Part shown: positions 24,837 through 32,138 of the stretch, piece after piece
How the letters are laid out: each line of letters starts with the position of its first letter
How positions within the stretch are numbered: the stretch's first letter is position 1
Source: Mycolicibacterium rutilum
GTDB lineage: Bacteria; Actinomycetota; Actinomycetes; Mycobacteriales; Mycobacteriaceae
Direction: 5' to 3'
Assembly: GCF_900108565.1 (NCBI RefSeq)
Contig: NZ_LT629971.1
Coordinates: 3,844,001 to 3,908,000 of the forward strand
Length of the DNA stretch: 64,000 nucleotides
The notes under the pieces: model-generated
The model's input: the letters and a program-made list of their open reading frames with translations, nothing else
What the model was told of the DNA's origin: nothing
Databases searched by the model: none
Made by a program: the position numbers and the translations under genes

Positions 24837-25604
24837 ATGAGCGGACCGCAGGGATCTGATCCGACGCAGCCGTACCCTGGCCAGCAGCCGGACCAGGGCG
24901 CCGGCCAGCCGTCCGGGGACCCCTCGGCGAACCAGGCCTGGCAACCGCAGGGCGGCGACCCGACGCACGCGGCGCCCGCCTGGCAGCCCCCGGCCTACGA
25001 CCCGCAGCAAGCCCAGCAGTATCCGCAGTACCAGCAGCCGGCCTACCAGCCGCCGCAGCAGTACCCGACGGGCGAGCAGTACGGCCAGCAGACCGGCGCG
25101 TACCCGTACCAGCAGCCCGGCCAGTACACGCAACCGCAGTACGGCCAGCAGTACGGGCAGCCCCAGTACGGTCAGCAGCCCGGTCAAACCGGACAGTACG
25201 AGCAGCAGCCGGGCCAGTTCGGCCAGTACCCGCAGTACACCGCCCCGGGCGCGGAGGAAGGGTCGAAGCGCTCGCTCGCGGTGATCGGCACCGTGCTCGG
25301 CGTGCTGGCGGCGATCATCATCGCGGTGGTGGCGGTCCTCGGGTTCTGGAAGCCCGGTTTTTTCGTCACGAAGACGCTCGACATCGACGCCGCGCAGACC
25401 GGTGTGCAGCAGATCCTGACCGACGAGGCCAACGGCTACGGCGCCAAGAACGTCAAGGACGTCAAGTGCAACGACGGCCAGAACCCGACCGTCGAGAAGG
25501 GCGCGACGTTCAACTGCGAGGTCAGCATCGACGGCACCAAGCGCCAGGTGACGGTGACCTTCCAGGACGACGACGGCACCTACGAGGTCGGCCGCCCGAA
25601 GTAG
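24837..25604 (+). CDS. DUF4333 membrane protein with low-complexity Q/Y/G/P-rich N-terminus
   Basis: The 255-residue protein is the positional equivalent of M. tuberculosis Rv2091c (from memory). Residues 1-140 are disordered and built from QQPGQ, QYGQQ and PQYGQQ type repeats. Residues 147-170 form one membrane helix (SLAVIGTVLGVLAAIIIAVV). Residues 178-255 are an extracytoplasmic DUF4333 domain with two cysteines (Cys211, Cys227) that probably form a disulphide. The ATG 24837 follows an AAGGAG site by 7 nt. The function is unknown. The stop codon is one base away from the stop of the convergent exonuclease gene. Confidence 0.85.
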   Translation: MSGPQGSDPTQPYPGQQPDQGAGQPSGDPSANQAWQPQGGDPTHAAPAWQPPAYDPQQAQQYPQYQQPAYQPPQQYPTGEQYGQQTGAYPYQQPGQYTQPQYGQQYGQPQYGQQPGQTGQYEQQPGQFGQYPQYTAPGAEEGSKRSLAVIGTVLGVLAAIIIAVVAVLGFWKPGFFVTKTLDIDAAQTGVQQILTDEANGYGAKNVKDVKCNDGQNPTVEKGATFNCEVSIDGTKRQVTVTFQDDDGTYEVGRPK

Positions 25605-25605
25605 C

Positions 25606-26562
25606 TCAGCCGTCGAGGCCGTCGAGCGCCTTCTGCAGGCGGCCGATCGACGACATCACCCCGTACGCCTCGGCGAGGTCGACGACCTTGCGGGGGTGTT
25701 CGGCGGCCAGCGGCAGCGTGTCCGAGTCCGTCGACCATGAGATGTCGGCCTCGGTGGCGACCTTGACCACCGGCGTCGCCGCCTCGATGTAGTCGGCGGC
25801 CTTGAGCAGTTTGGTCCGGTAGGCCTTGCTCATCTTCGACGCCGGGTCGTTGGCGGCCGCGAGGATCTTCTCCAGCGATCCGTACTGCGCCAGCAGCGCG
25901 GCCGCGGTCTTCTCGCCGACGCCGGGGACACCGGGCAGCCCGTCGCTGGGATCGCCGCGCAGCAGCGCCAGTTCGGCGTAGGCCGGTCCGGCCCGGTCGA
26001 CCGGCACGCCGTAGGTGTCGGCCACCTCCTTCGGACCCCACTTGGTGGCCTTGGCCAGCCCGCGGCCCAGATAGAGCACGCGGACGGGCACCGGCTCGTC
26101 GCGCACCAGCTGCAGCAGGTCGCGGTCGCCGCTGACCACCACGACCGGGTCGCGGGTCTCGCGCGCGGCCAGCGTGCCGAGCACGTCGTCGGCCTCGCAG
26201 GCGGGCGCGCCGGCGTGCGGGATGCCGAACGCGTCGAGAATCTCGAAGATCATGTCGACCTGCGGGGTGAGGTCGTCGGGCACCTCTTCGACGTCGGGGT
26301 CGCCGTCGGGGTGCTCTTCGAGCACGCGGTGCGCCTTGTACGACGGGACGAGGTCCACCCGCCACTGCGGACGCCAGTCGTCGTCGCGGCAGACCACCAG
26401 CCGGCCGGGCCGTTCCCGCGTGATGACGGTCGCGACGGCGTCGAGGAAACCGCGCAGCGCGTTGACCGGCCGCCCGTCGGGCGCGGTGATCGAGTTGGGC
26501 ACCCCGAAATAGGAGCGGAACCACATGCTGGCGCCGTCGAGGAGAACCAGGGGAGCGGACAC
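25606..26562 (-). CDS. 5'-3' exonuclease (PolA N-domain/FEN-like)
   Basis: This is a stand-alone 5' nuclease of about 318 residues, homologous to the N-terminal domain of DNA polymerase I and to M. tuberculosis Rv2090. Acidic metal ligands are visible in VLLDGASMWFRSYF, CEADDVLGTLAARE and VVVSGDRDLLQLV. The helix-hairpin-helix is GDPSDGLPGVPGVGEKTAAALL. It probably processes RNA primers or flaps. I set the start at GTG 26562 because a -10-like TACTGT ends 8 nt before it. GTG 26568 (two codons longer) is the alternative. The gene is divergent from the VOC gene across a very short shared promoter region. Confidence 0.9.
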   Translation of the reverse strand: MSAPLVLLDGASMWFRSYFGVPNSITAPDGRPVNALRGFLDAVATVITRERPGRLVVCRDDDWRPQWRVDLVPSYKAHRVLEEHPDGDPDVEEVPDDLTPQVDMIFEILDAFGIPHAGAPACEADDVLGTLAARETRDPVVVVSGDRDLLQLVRDEPVPVRVLYLGRGLAKATKWGPKEVADTYGVPVDRAGPAYAELALLRGDPSDGLPGVPGVGEKTAAALLAQYGSLEKILAAANDPASKMSKAYRTKLLKAADYIEAATPVVKVATEADISWSTDSDTLPLAAEHPRKVVDLAEAYGVMSSIGRLQKALDGLDG

Positions 26563-26570
26563 GGTCACTG

Positions 26571-26580
26571 ACAGTAGCGT
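26571..26580. promoter_or_regulatory. Overlapping divergent -10 elements for the exonuclease and VOC genes
   Basis: On the plus strand TAGCGT (26575-26580) ends 5 nt before the VOC ATG. On the minus strand TACTGT (26576-26571) ends 8 nt before the exonuclease GTG at 26562. The two hexamers share the central TA, so a single AT step serves both directions. Each upstream region lies inside the other gene. Confidence 0.45.
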
Positions 26581-26585
26581 GAAGT

Positions 26586-26981
26586 ATGGCTCTGCAAGTC
26601 GATCGGATTGACCACGTGGTGGTGAACTGCCGCGACGTCGAGCGCACCGCGCAGTGGTACGAGCGGGTGCTGGGCATGCGCCGCGACGTCTTCGGCGGCG
26701 GACGCATCGCGCTGGCGTTCGGCAACCAGAAACTCAACGTGCGGCCCACCGGCGCCCCGAACTGGGCGACCGGCGCGGTGGACGCACCCGGATCGCTGGA
26801 CCTGTGTTTCATCGTCGACGCCGCGCCCGACGACGTCGCGGCGCACCTGCACTCCTGCGGGGTCGAGATCACCGAGGGGCCGGTGCCGAAGACGGGTGCG
26901 CTCGGGCCGATGACGTCGCACTACTGCCGCGACCCCGACGGCAACCTGATCGAGATCGCGACGTATTCGGCGGCCGATTAG
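26586..26981 (+). CDS. VOC-superfamily (glyoxalase/dioxygenase-like) protein
   Basis: This 131-residue protein has two beta-alpha-beta-beta-beta units. His10 in DRIDHVVVNCRD and the glutamate of GNLIEIATY are typical metal ligands of the vicinal oxygen chelate superfamily, close to the YaeR/GLOD5 group. The likely chemistry is metal-dependent isomerisation, lyase or thiol-transfer activity, but the substrate is not evident. No ribosome site is visible, and the upstream -10 suggests a leaderless message. pepE starts 10 nt after its stop with a -10 overlapping the stop codon. Confidence 0.82.
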   Translation: MALQVDRIDHVVVNCRDVERTAQWYERVLGMRRDVFGGGRIALAFGNQKLNVRPTGAPNWATGAVDAPGSLDLCFIVDAAPDDVAAHLHSCGVEITEGPVPKTGALGPMTSHYCRDPDGNLIEIATYSAAD

Positions 26982-26984
26982 CCT
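26979..26984 (+). promoter_or_regulatory. pepE -10 element overlapping the VOC stop codon
   Basis: TAGCCT includes the TAG stop of the VOC gene and ends 7 nt before the pepE ATG at 26992, a leaderless arrangement. Confidence 0.45.
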
Positions 26985-26991
26985 GAAAGCC

Positions 26992-28134
26992 ATGACTGCC
27001 GGACGATTTCCCACCGATGTGTACGCCCGACGCCTGTCGGCGGCTGCGGTCGCCGCGGCCGATGCGGGATTGGCCGGTCTGGTCATCACCCCGGGCTACG
27101 ACCTGCGGTACCTGATCGGGTCGCGGGCTCAGACCTTCGAGCGGCTCACCGCTCTGGTGCTGCCCGCCGACGGTGACCCGACGATCGTCGTGCCGCGGTT
27201 GGAGTTGGCCGCGCTCAAGGAATCCGCGGTGCCCGAACTCGGTCTCGCGGTGCGCGACTGGGTCGACGGCGACAATCCCTACGCCCTGGTTCTCGAGGCC
27301 CTCGGCGGTGGGACGGTGAAGACCGCGGTGACCGATTCGATGCCCGCGCTGCACCTGCTGCCGCTGGCCGACGTGCTCGGCACGGTGCCGGTGCTGGCCA
27401 CCGATGTGCTGCGCCGGCTGCGGATGATCAAGGACAGCGCCGAGGTCGACGCCCTGCGCAAGGCCGGCGCGGCCATCGACCGGGTGCACGCCCGGGTGCC
27501 GGACTTCCTGGTGCCGGGCCGGACCGAAGCCGACGTCGCGGCAGATATCGCCGAAGCGATTGTCGCCGAAGGGCATTCGGAGGTCGCGTTCATCATCGTC
27601 GGCTCCGGCCCGCACGGCGCCGACCCGCACCACGAATGCTCGGACCGCGAGCTGCGCGCCGGCGACCTCGTCGTGGTGGACATCGGCGGCCCGTACGAGC
27701 CCGGCTACAACTCCGACTCGACCCGCACCTACAGCATCGGCGAACCCGCCCCCGAGGTCGCCCGCCGCTACGCCGTGCTGCAGCGCGCGCAGCAGGCCGC
27801 GGTCGCGGCCGTGCGACCCGGCGTCACCGCCGAACAGGTCGACGCCGCCGCGCGCGACGTGCTGGCCGCCGAGGGCCTGGCCGACGCGTTCGTGCACCGC
27901 ACCGGTCACGGCATCGGGTTGTCGGTGCACGAGGAGCCCTACATCGTGGCGGGCAACTCGCTGCCGCTCGAGGCGGGCATGGCGTTCTCCGTGGAGCCCG
28001 GGATCTATTTCCCCGGGGAGTGGGGCGCGCGGATCGAGGACATCGTGGTCGTCACCGACGACGGCGCGGAGCCGGTGAACACGCGGCCCCACGAACTGGT
28101 CGTGGTGCCCGCGGGCCCGGGCGCGACGGCCTGA
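26992..28134 (+). CDS. pepE: Xaa-Pro dipeptidase (M24 metallopeptidase)
   Basis: This 380-residue cytoplasmic peptidase cleaves X-Pro dipeptides. It has a creatinase-like N-domain (residues 1-140) and a pita-bread M24 domain. Metal ligands are visible in order: Asp in VVVDIGGPYEPGYNSD with the second Asp seven residues on, His in HRTGHGIGLSVHEEP, Glu in FSVEPGIYFPG and Glu in GARIEDIVVV. The length equals that of mycobacterial PepE (Rv2089c, about 375 residues). It ends 8 bp before the 60-bp repeat at 28143. Confidence 0.93.
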   Translation: MTAGRFPTDVYARRLSAAAVAAADAGLAGLVITPGYDLRYLIGSRAQTFERLTALVLPADGDPTIVVPRLELAALKESAVPELGLAVRDWVDGDNPYALVLEALGGGTVKTAVTDSMPALHLLPLADVLGTVPVLATDVLRRLRMIKDSAEVDALRKAGAAIDRVHARVPDFLVPGRTEADVAADIAEAIVAEGHSEVAFIIVGSGPHGADPHHECSDRELRAGDLVVVDIGGPYEPGYNSDSTRTYSIGEPAPEVARRYAVLQRAQQAAVAAVRPGVTAEQVDAAARDVLAAEGLADAFVHRTGHGIGLSVHEEPYIVAGNSLPLEAGMAFSVEPGIYFPGEWGARIEDIVVVTDDGAEPVNTRPHELVVVPAGPGATA

Positions 28135-28142
28135 TTCCTACC

Positions 28143-28202
28143 GCGAGCAGACGCGAACTCCCCCTAATTTTCGCAATCTTGGGGCGTTTTGCGTCTGCTC
28201 GC
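28143..28202. repeat. Intergenic 60-bp stem-loop repeat (GCGAGCAGACGC family)
   Basis: Perfect 12-bp inverted arms GCGAGCAGACGC (28143-28154) and GCGTCTGCTCGC (28191-28202) enclose inner partial complementarity (AACTCCCC against GGGGCGTT). It fills the gap between the convergent pepE and FDOR genes almost exactly, so it probably acts as a two-way terminator. The same right arm recurs at 62105-62116. I recognise this arm sequence as a type common between genes in mycolicibacteria, though I cannot check copy number here. Confidence 0.8.
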
Positions 28203-28204
28203 CG

Positions 28205-28630
28205 TCAGTTCTCGACCCGGTCCAACAGGTCCGAGGAGCCCAGCACCCGCTCCACGCGGACCTCGATCACCACGCGCTTGGGGTTCTCCCGCGGTGTCCG
28301 GTAGCGCTGCGCGTAGCGCAGTTCGGCGTCGCGCACCGCGTCGGCGTCGGTGTTGACCCGCGCCTTGCCCTCCAGCGACAACCACCGCGCGCCGTCGACC
28401 TGGCTCAGCACGGCGACGCCCTGCCGTTCGGCGTTGACCGCCTTCTGCGAGCCGCCGCTGGTGATCACGCGGGCGATGTGCGTCGCGGGGTCGAACGTGA
28501 AACCGACCGCGACGACGTGCGGCGAGTTGTCCGATCGCAGGGTGGTCAGCATCGCCAGGTGACGTTCCGACAGGAACGCCAGCGCGTCGTTGGTGAGCCG
28601 GGTGCTTCCCCGGCGACTGGACTGGGCCAT
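28205..28630 (-). CDS. F420-dependent biliverdin reductase-like FDOR (Rv2074 type)
   Basis: This 141-residue split-barrel protein of the pyridoxamine-phosphate-oxidase-like FDOR-B group closely matches remembered Rv2074, an F420H2-dependent biliverdin reductase. Diagnostic stretches are DALAFLSERHLAMLTTLRSD, GGSQKAVNAERQG and DGARWLSLEGKARVN. It should bind F420 as a homodimer. The gene is divergent from the SDR gene, with a -10 (TACCGT on the minus strand, 28639-28644) 8 nt upstream of the ATG. The stop is 2 bp beyond the stem-loop repeat. Confidence 0.88.
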   Translation of the reverse strand: MAQSSRRGSTRLTNDALAFLSERHLAMLTTLRSDNSPHVVAVGFTFDPATHIARVITSGGSQKAVNAERQGVAVLSQVDGARWLSLEGKARVNTDADAVRDAELRYAQRYRTPRENPKRVVIEVRVERVLGSSDLLDRVEN

Positions 28631-28638
28631 CGGGCTTC

Positions 28639-28644
28639 ACGGTA
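28639..28644 (-). promoter_or_regulatory. Candidate -10 for the FDOR gene
   Basis: On the minus strand TACCGT ends 8 nt before the ATG at 28630. CATAAT on the plus strand (28653-28658) sits 7 nt before the divergent SDR ATG, so both genes look leaderless. Confidence 0.4.
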
Positions 28645-28665
28645 GCGCAGGACATAATCGCTGCC

Positions 28666-29424
28666 ATGACTGACACGGCTGGCTCACGCGCGCCGTTGGT
28701 CGTGGTGTTCGGCGGGCGTAGCGAGATCGGTCTCGAGGTGGCCACCCGGCTGGCGCCGGGGGCGACCGTCGTGCTGGCGGCCCGGCGCGCCGACGACCTC
28801 GCCACCGAGGTGGCCGCGGTGCGGGCGGCCGGCGCCGTCGACGTGCTGGTGCGCGAGTTCGACGCCGACGAGTTGGCCGGGCACGGGCCGCTGGTCGAGT
28901 CGATCGTCGCCGAGCACGGACCGATCGGGACGGCGGTGCTGGCGTTCGGGATCCTGGGCGACCAGGCCCGCGCCGAGAAGGATCCCGCACACGCCGCGGC
29001 GATCGTGCACACCGACTTCGTCGCGCAGGTCAGCCTGTTGACCGTGCTGGCCGAGACGATGCGCGCGGCGGGTGCGGGCAACCTGGTCGCGTTCTCGTCG
29101 GTGGCGGGGGTGCGGGTGCGCCGGGCCAACTACGTCTACGGGTCCGCCAAGGCCGGCCTCGACGGGTTCTGCAGCGGGCTGGCCGACGCCCTGCACGGTT
29201 CCGGGGTGCGTCTGCTGCTGGTGCGGCCCGGGTTCGTAATCGGGCGGATGACGCAGGGCATGACGCCCGCGCCCCTGTCCAGCACACCGGCGCAGGTGGC
29301 CGACGCGACCGTGCGGGCGTTGCGCCGCGGCCGCAGCACCGTCTGGGTGCCCGCACCGCTCGCGCTGCTGGCGGCTGCGTTCAGGATGACGCCGAGGTTC
29401 GTGTGGCGGAGAATGCCGCGGTGA
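28666..29424 (+). CDS. Short-chain dehydrogenase/reductase (Rv2073c-like)
   Basis: This 252-residue SDR has the cofactor loop VVVFGGRSEIGLEVATRLA at residues 11-29. The active-site serine is in LVAFSSVAGVRVR, and the Tyr-x3-Lys pair is in YVYGSAKAGLDGF. The closing FRMTPRFVWRRMPR resembles the DprE2-like mycobacterial group. It lies next to the Rv2074-like gene and upstream of cobL, the same order as in M. tuberculosis. The substrate is unknown. cobL starts 43 nt later. Confidence 0.88.
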   Translation: MTDTAGSRAPLVVVFGGRSEIGLEVATRLAPGATVVLAARRADDLATEVAAVRAAGAVDVLVREFDADELAGHGPLVESIVAEHGPIGTAVLAFGILGDQARAEKDPAHAAAIVHTDFVAQVSLLTVLAETMRAAGAGNLVAFSSVAGVRVRRANYVYGSAKAGLDGFCSGLADALHGSGVRLLLVRPGFVIGRMTQGMTPAPLSSTPAQVADATVRALRRGRSTVWVPAPLALLAAAFRMTPRFVWRRMPR

Positions 29425-29467
29425 TGAGCGCTTGCGCGAAGAGCAGAAGATGGTGATGAAAGGGCAG

Positions 29468-30643
29468 ATGATCGTCGTGGTCGGCATCGGCGCCGACGGG
29501 ATGGCCGGATTGTCACCGGCATCGAAAGCCGAACTCGCCCGCGCCACAGTCATTTACGGGTCGCAGCGCCAACTCGACCTGCTCGACGGCACCGTCACCC
29601 CGGTGCGGCGGGCGTGGCCGTCGCCGATGCTGCCTGCGCTGCGCACCCTGCTCGACGGCGCCGACGGTGACGTGCACGTCGTCGCCAGCGGGGACCCGCT
29701 GCTGCACGGTGTCGGCAGCTCGCTGATCCGGCTGTACGGCCCGGACCGGGTCGCGGTGCTCCCGCACGTGTCGTCGGTGACGCTGGCCTGCTCCCGGGTC
29801 GGCTGGGCGGTGCAGGACACCGAGGTGATCAGCCTGGTGTGGCGCGACCTGCCCACCGCCGTGCGCCGCGGTGGGCAGGCGGTCGTGATGTCACGCGACG
29901 CCGGCACTCCCGCGGCGTTGGCCAAACTGCTCACCGACACCGGCCGCGGCGACTCCGAGATCACCGTGCTCGAGCAACTCGGCGGCCCCGCCGAGCGCCG
30001 CCGGTCCGCCACCGCCCGCGAGTGGGCCACCCGCCCGCCCGGAGACGTCGACGACCTGAACGTGATCGCGGTGCGCTACCTGCCCGACGAGCGGCAGTTC
30101 GGCGTGCTGCCCGACGATGCGTACGCCAACGACGGGCAGATCACCAAGCAGCCGATGCGCGCGCTGACTCTGGCAGCGCTGGCCCCGCGGCCGGGACAGC
30201 TGTTGTGGGACGTCGGCGCCGGCTCGGGCAGCATCGCGATCGAGTGGTGCCGCAGCGGGCCGGGCTGTCGCGCAATCGCCTTCGAACGCGACGACAAGCG
30301 CCGTGCACGGATCGCCGCGAACGCCGCGGCGTTCGGTGTGCAGGTGGACGTGCAGTTCGACGCGCCCGAATCGTTCGACTTCGCGCCCCCACCCGACGTC
30401 ATCTTCATCGGCGGCGGGGTCACGCAGCCGGGCCTGATCGAGGCGTGCTTCGAGCGGTTGCCGTCCGGCGGCAGGCTGGTCGCCAACGCCGTCACCGTCG
30501 AGTCGGAATCTCTTATCGCACAATGGTATACGGCATACGGCGGCGAACTGCGCCGGTTCGCCCACTATCGCGGTGAGGCGCTCGGCCAATTCACCGGCTG
30601 GCGGCCCGTGATGCCGGTGACGCAGTGGATCACGACGAAATGA
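29468..30643 (+). CDS. cobL: Precorrin-6Y C5,15-methyltransferase (decarboxylating)
   Basis: This 391-residue bifunctional enzyme methylates C5 and C15 and decarboxylates the acetate side chain in aerobic corrin synthesis. The N-terminal tetrapyrrole methylase domain (VVVGIGADGMAGLS, VASGDPLLHGVGSSLI) spans about residues 1-190. The C-terminal Rossmann methyltransferase (LLWDVGAGSGSIAIEWCR) is the CbiT-like half. I chose ATG 29468, preceded by AAAGGG, since homologues start M-I-VVGIGADGM. The stop overlaps the cobM start as ATGA. Confidence 0.94.
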   Translation: MIVVVGIGADGMAGLSPASKAELARATVIYGSQRQLDLLDGTVTPVRRAWPSPMLPALRTLLDGADGDVHVVASGDPLLHGVGSSLIRLYGPDRVAVLPHVSSVTLACSRVGWAVQDTEVISLVWRDLPTAVRRGGQAVVMSRDAGTPAALAKLLTDTGRGDSEITVLEQLGGPAERRRSATAREWATRPPGDVDDLNVIAVRYLPDERQFGVLPDDAYANDGQITKQPMRALTLAALAPRPGQLLWDVGAGSGSIAIEWCRSGPGCRAIAFERDDKRRARIAANAAAFGVQVDVQFDAPESFDFAPPPDVIFIGGGVTQPGLIEACFERLPSGGRLVANAVTVESESLIAQWYTAYGGELRRFAHYRGEALGQFTGWRPVMPVTQWITTK

Positions 30644-31395
30644 CCGTCTACTTCATCGGTGCCGGGCCCGGGGCTGCCGACCTGATCACGGTGCGCGGCC
30701 AACGGTTGCTGCAGCGCTGCCCGGTCTGCCTGTATGCGGGTTCGATCATGCCCGACGACCTGCTCGCAAACTGTCCGCCGGACGCCCGCATCGTCGACAC
30801 CGGGCCGTTGACACTCGACCAGATCATCGACGAACTCGCCGCCGCCCATGCCGAGGGTCTCGACGTCGCACGGCTGCACTCGGGTGACCCGTCGATCTAC
30901 AGCGCGCTCGCCGAACAGTGCCGCAGGCTCGACGATCTCGGCATCGCCTACGAGATCGTGCCCGGCGTCCCCGCGTTCACCGCGGCGGCCGCCGTGCTGG
31001 GCCGTGAGCTCACGGTTCCCGGTGTCGCGCAGACGATCACGCTGACGCGGGTGGCGACGCTGTCGACCGCGATGCCGCCCGGCGAGGACCTGCGGACCCT
31101 GTCGGCACCCGGTGCGACCTTGGTGCTGCATCTGGCCGCCGCGCAGATCGACACGATCGCCGGCGAACTGCTGACCGGCGGCTATCGGCCCGAGACGCCC
31201 TGCGCCGTCGTCGCTTTCGCGTCGTGGCCGCAACAGCAGGTGGTGCGGTGTACGCTCGCGGACCTGGCCGAGCAGACCAAGGCGGCCGGTATCACCCGGA
31301 CCGCGGTGATCGTGGTCGGCGACGTGCTGGCCGCCGAAGGTTTCGCCGACAGCTACCTGTACTCGTCGGGACGGGTGCGGGGGAGCCGACACTGA
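30640..31395 (+). CDS. cobM: Precorrin-4 C11-methyltransferase
   Basis: This 251-residue SAM-dependent tetrapyrrole methylase has the family motifs VYFIGAGPGAADLITVRG at the N-terminus and RLHSGDPSIYSALAEQ around residue 85. EIVPGVPAFTAAAAVLGREL and TLTRVA follow. The start overlaps the cobL stop by four bases and its own stop overlaps cobK (TGATG), so cobL-cobM-cobK form one translationally coupled unit. Confidence 0.95.
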   Translation: MTVYFIGAGPGAADLITVRGQRLLQRCPVCLYAGSIMPDDLLANCPPDARIVDTGPLTLDQIIDELAAAHAEGLDVARLHSGDPSIYSALAEQCRRLDDLGIAYEIVPGVPAFTAAAAVLGRELTVPGVAQTITLTRVATLSTAMPPGEDLRTLSAPGATLVLHLAAAQIDTIAGELLTGGYRPETPCAVVAFASWPQQQVVRCTLADLAEQTKAAGITRTAVIVVGDVLAAEGFADSYLYSSGRVRGSRH

Positions 31396-32138
31396 TGCCG
31401 ATCCTGTTGCTGGGCGGCACATCCGAGGCCCGCGCGCTGGCGGGCCGGCTGCATCCGCACGTCGAGGTCATCAGTTCGCTCGCGGGCCGGGTGCCCGATC
31501 CCGCGCTGCCGGTCGGGCGGGTGCGGATCGGCGGCTTCGGCGGCGTCGCCGGGCTGCGCCGCTGGTTGTGCGAGAACGAGATCGACGCGGTCGTCGACGC
31601 CACCCACCCCTATGCCGCCACCATGACCGCGCACGCGGCGACGGTGTGCGCCGAACTCGGACTGCCGCACCTGGTGCTGGCGCGGCCGCCGTGGCCGCCC
31701 GGCGACGCGATCGTCGTGCCCAGCGATGTCGAGGCCGCCAAAACCGTTGCCGCCGAACGCTTCGAGCGGGTGTTCCTCACCACCGGCCGCTCCGGTGCGG
31801 CGGCGTTCTCGGCCGTCGACGCGTGGTTCCTGATCCGCGCGGTCACCTCGCCCGACACCGAGGACCTGCCGGCGCGCCACCACGTCGTGCTGTCGCGCGG
31901 CCCCTACCGGTACGACGACGAACTCGCGCTGCTGCGTGAGCACCGCATCGACGCGCTGGTCACCAAGAACAGCGGCGGGGCGATGACCCGGCCCAAGCTC
32001 GAGGCCGCCGCCGCGCTCGGGGTCGCGGTGGTGATGGTGGACCGTCCGCCGCTGCCCGCCGGTGTGCGTACCGTCGCCTCGGTGGAGGACGCGCTCGACT
32101 GGGTCAAGCAGTTCCGGGCGGACGGCGGCGATGGCTGA
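31395..32138 (+). CDS. cobK: Precorrin-6A reductase
   Basis: This 247-residue NADPH-dependent reductase has the N-terminal ILLLGGTSEARALAGRLH loop, the block DAVVDATHPYAATMTAHAA and the C-terminal LVTKNSGGAMTRPKLEAA, all typical of CobK. The start codon overlaps the cobM stop. The last 35 bp are antisense to the end of the accessory FAD-monooxygenase gene, so the cob block was joined to the accessory block with no spacer. Confidence 0.94.
   Translation: MPILLLGGTSEARALAGRLHPHVEVISSLAGRVPDPALPVGRVRIGGFGGVAGLRRWLCENEIDAVVDATHPYAATMTAHAATVCAELGLPHLVLARPPWPPGDAIVVPSDVEAAKTVAAERFERVFLTTGRSGAAAFSAVDAWFLIRAVTSPDTEDLPARHHVVLSRGPYRYDDELALLREHRIDALVTKNSGGAMTRPKLEAAAALGVAVVMVDRPPLPAGVRTVASVEDALDWVKQFRADGGDG

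Noticed and set aside
26563..26576. CTGTCAGTG on the minus strand, similar to the upstream part of a PafBC/RecA-NDp damage promoter.
   Set aside because: The motif should precede the -10 by 8 bp, but here it overlaps the -10 itself and no TANNNT follows.
29428..29444. GCGCTT...AAGAGC hairpin between the SDR and cobL genes, resembling a repeat half.
   Set aside because: The stem is 6 bp with a mismatch and does not match either repeat family seen here.
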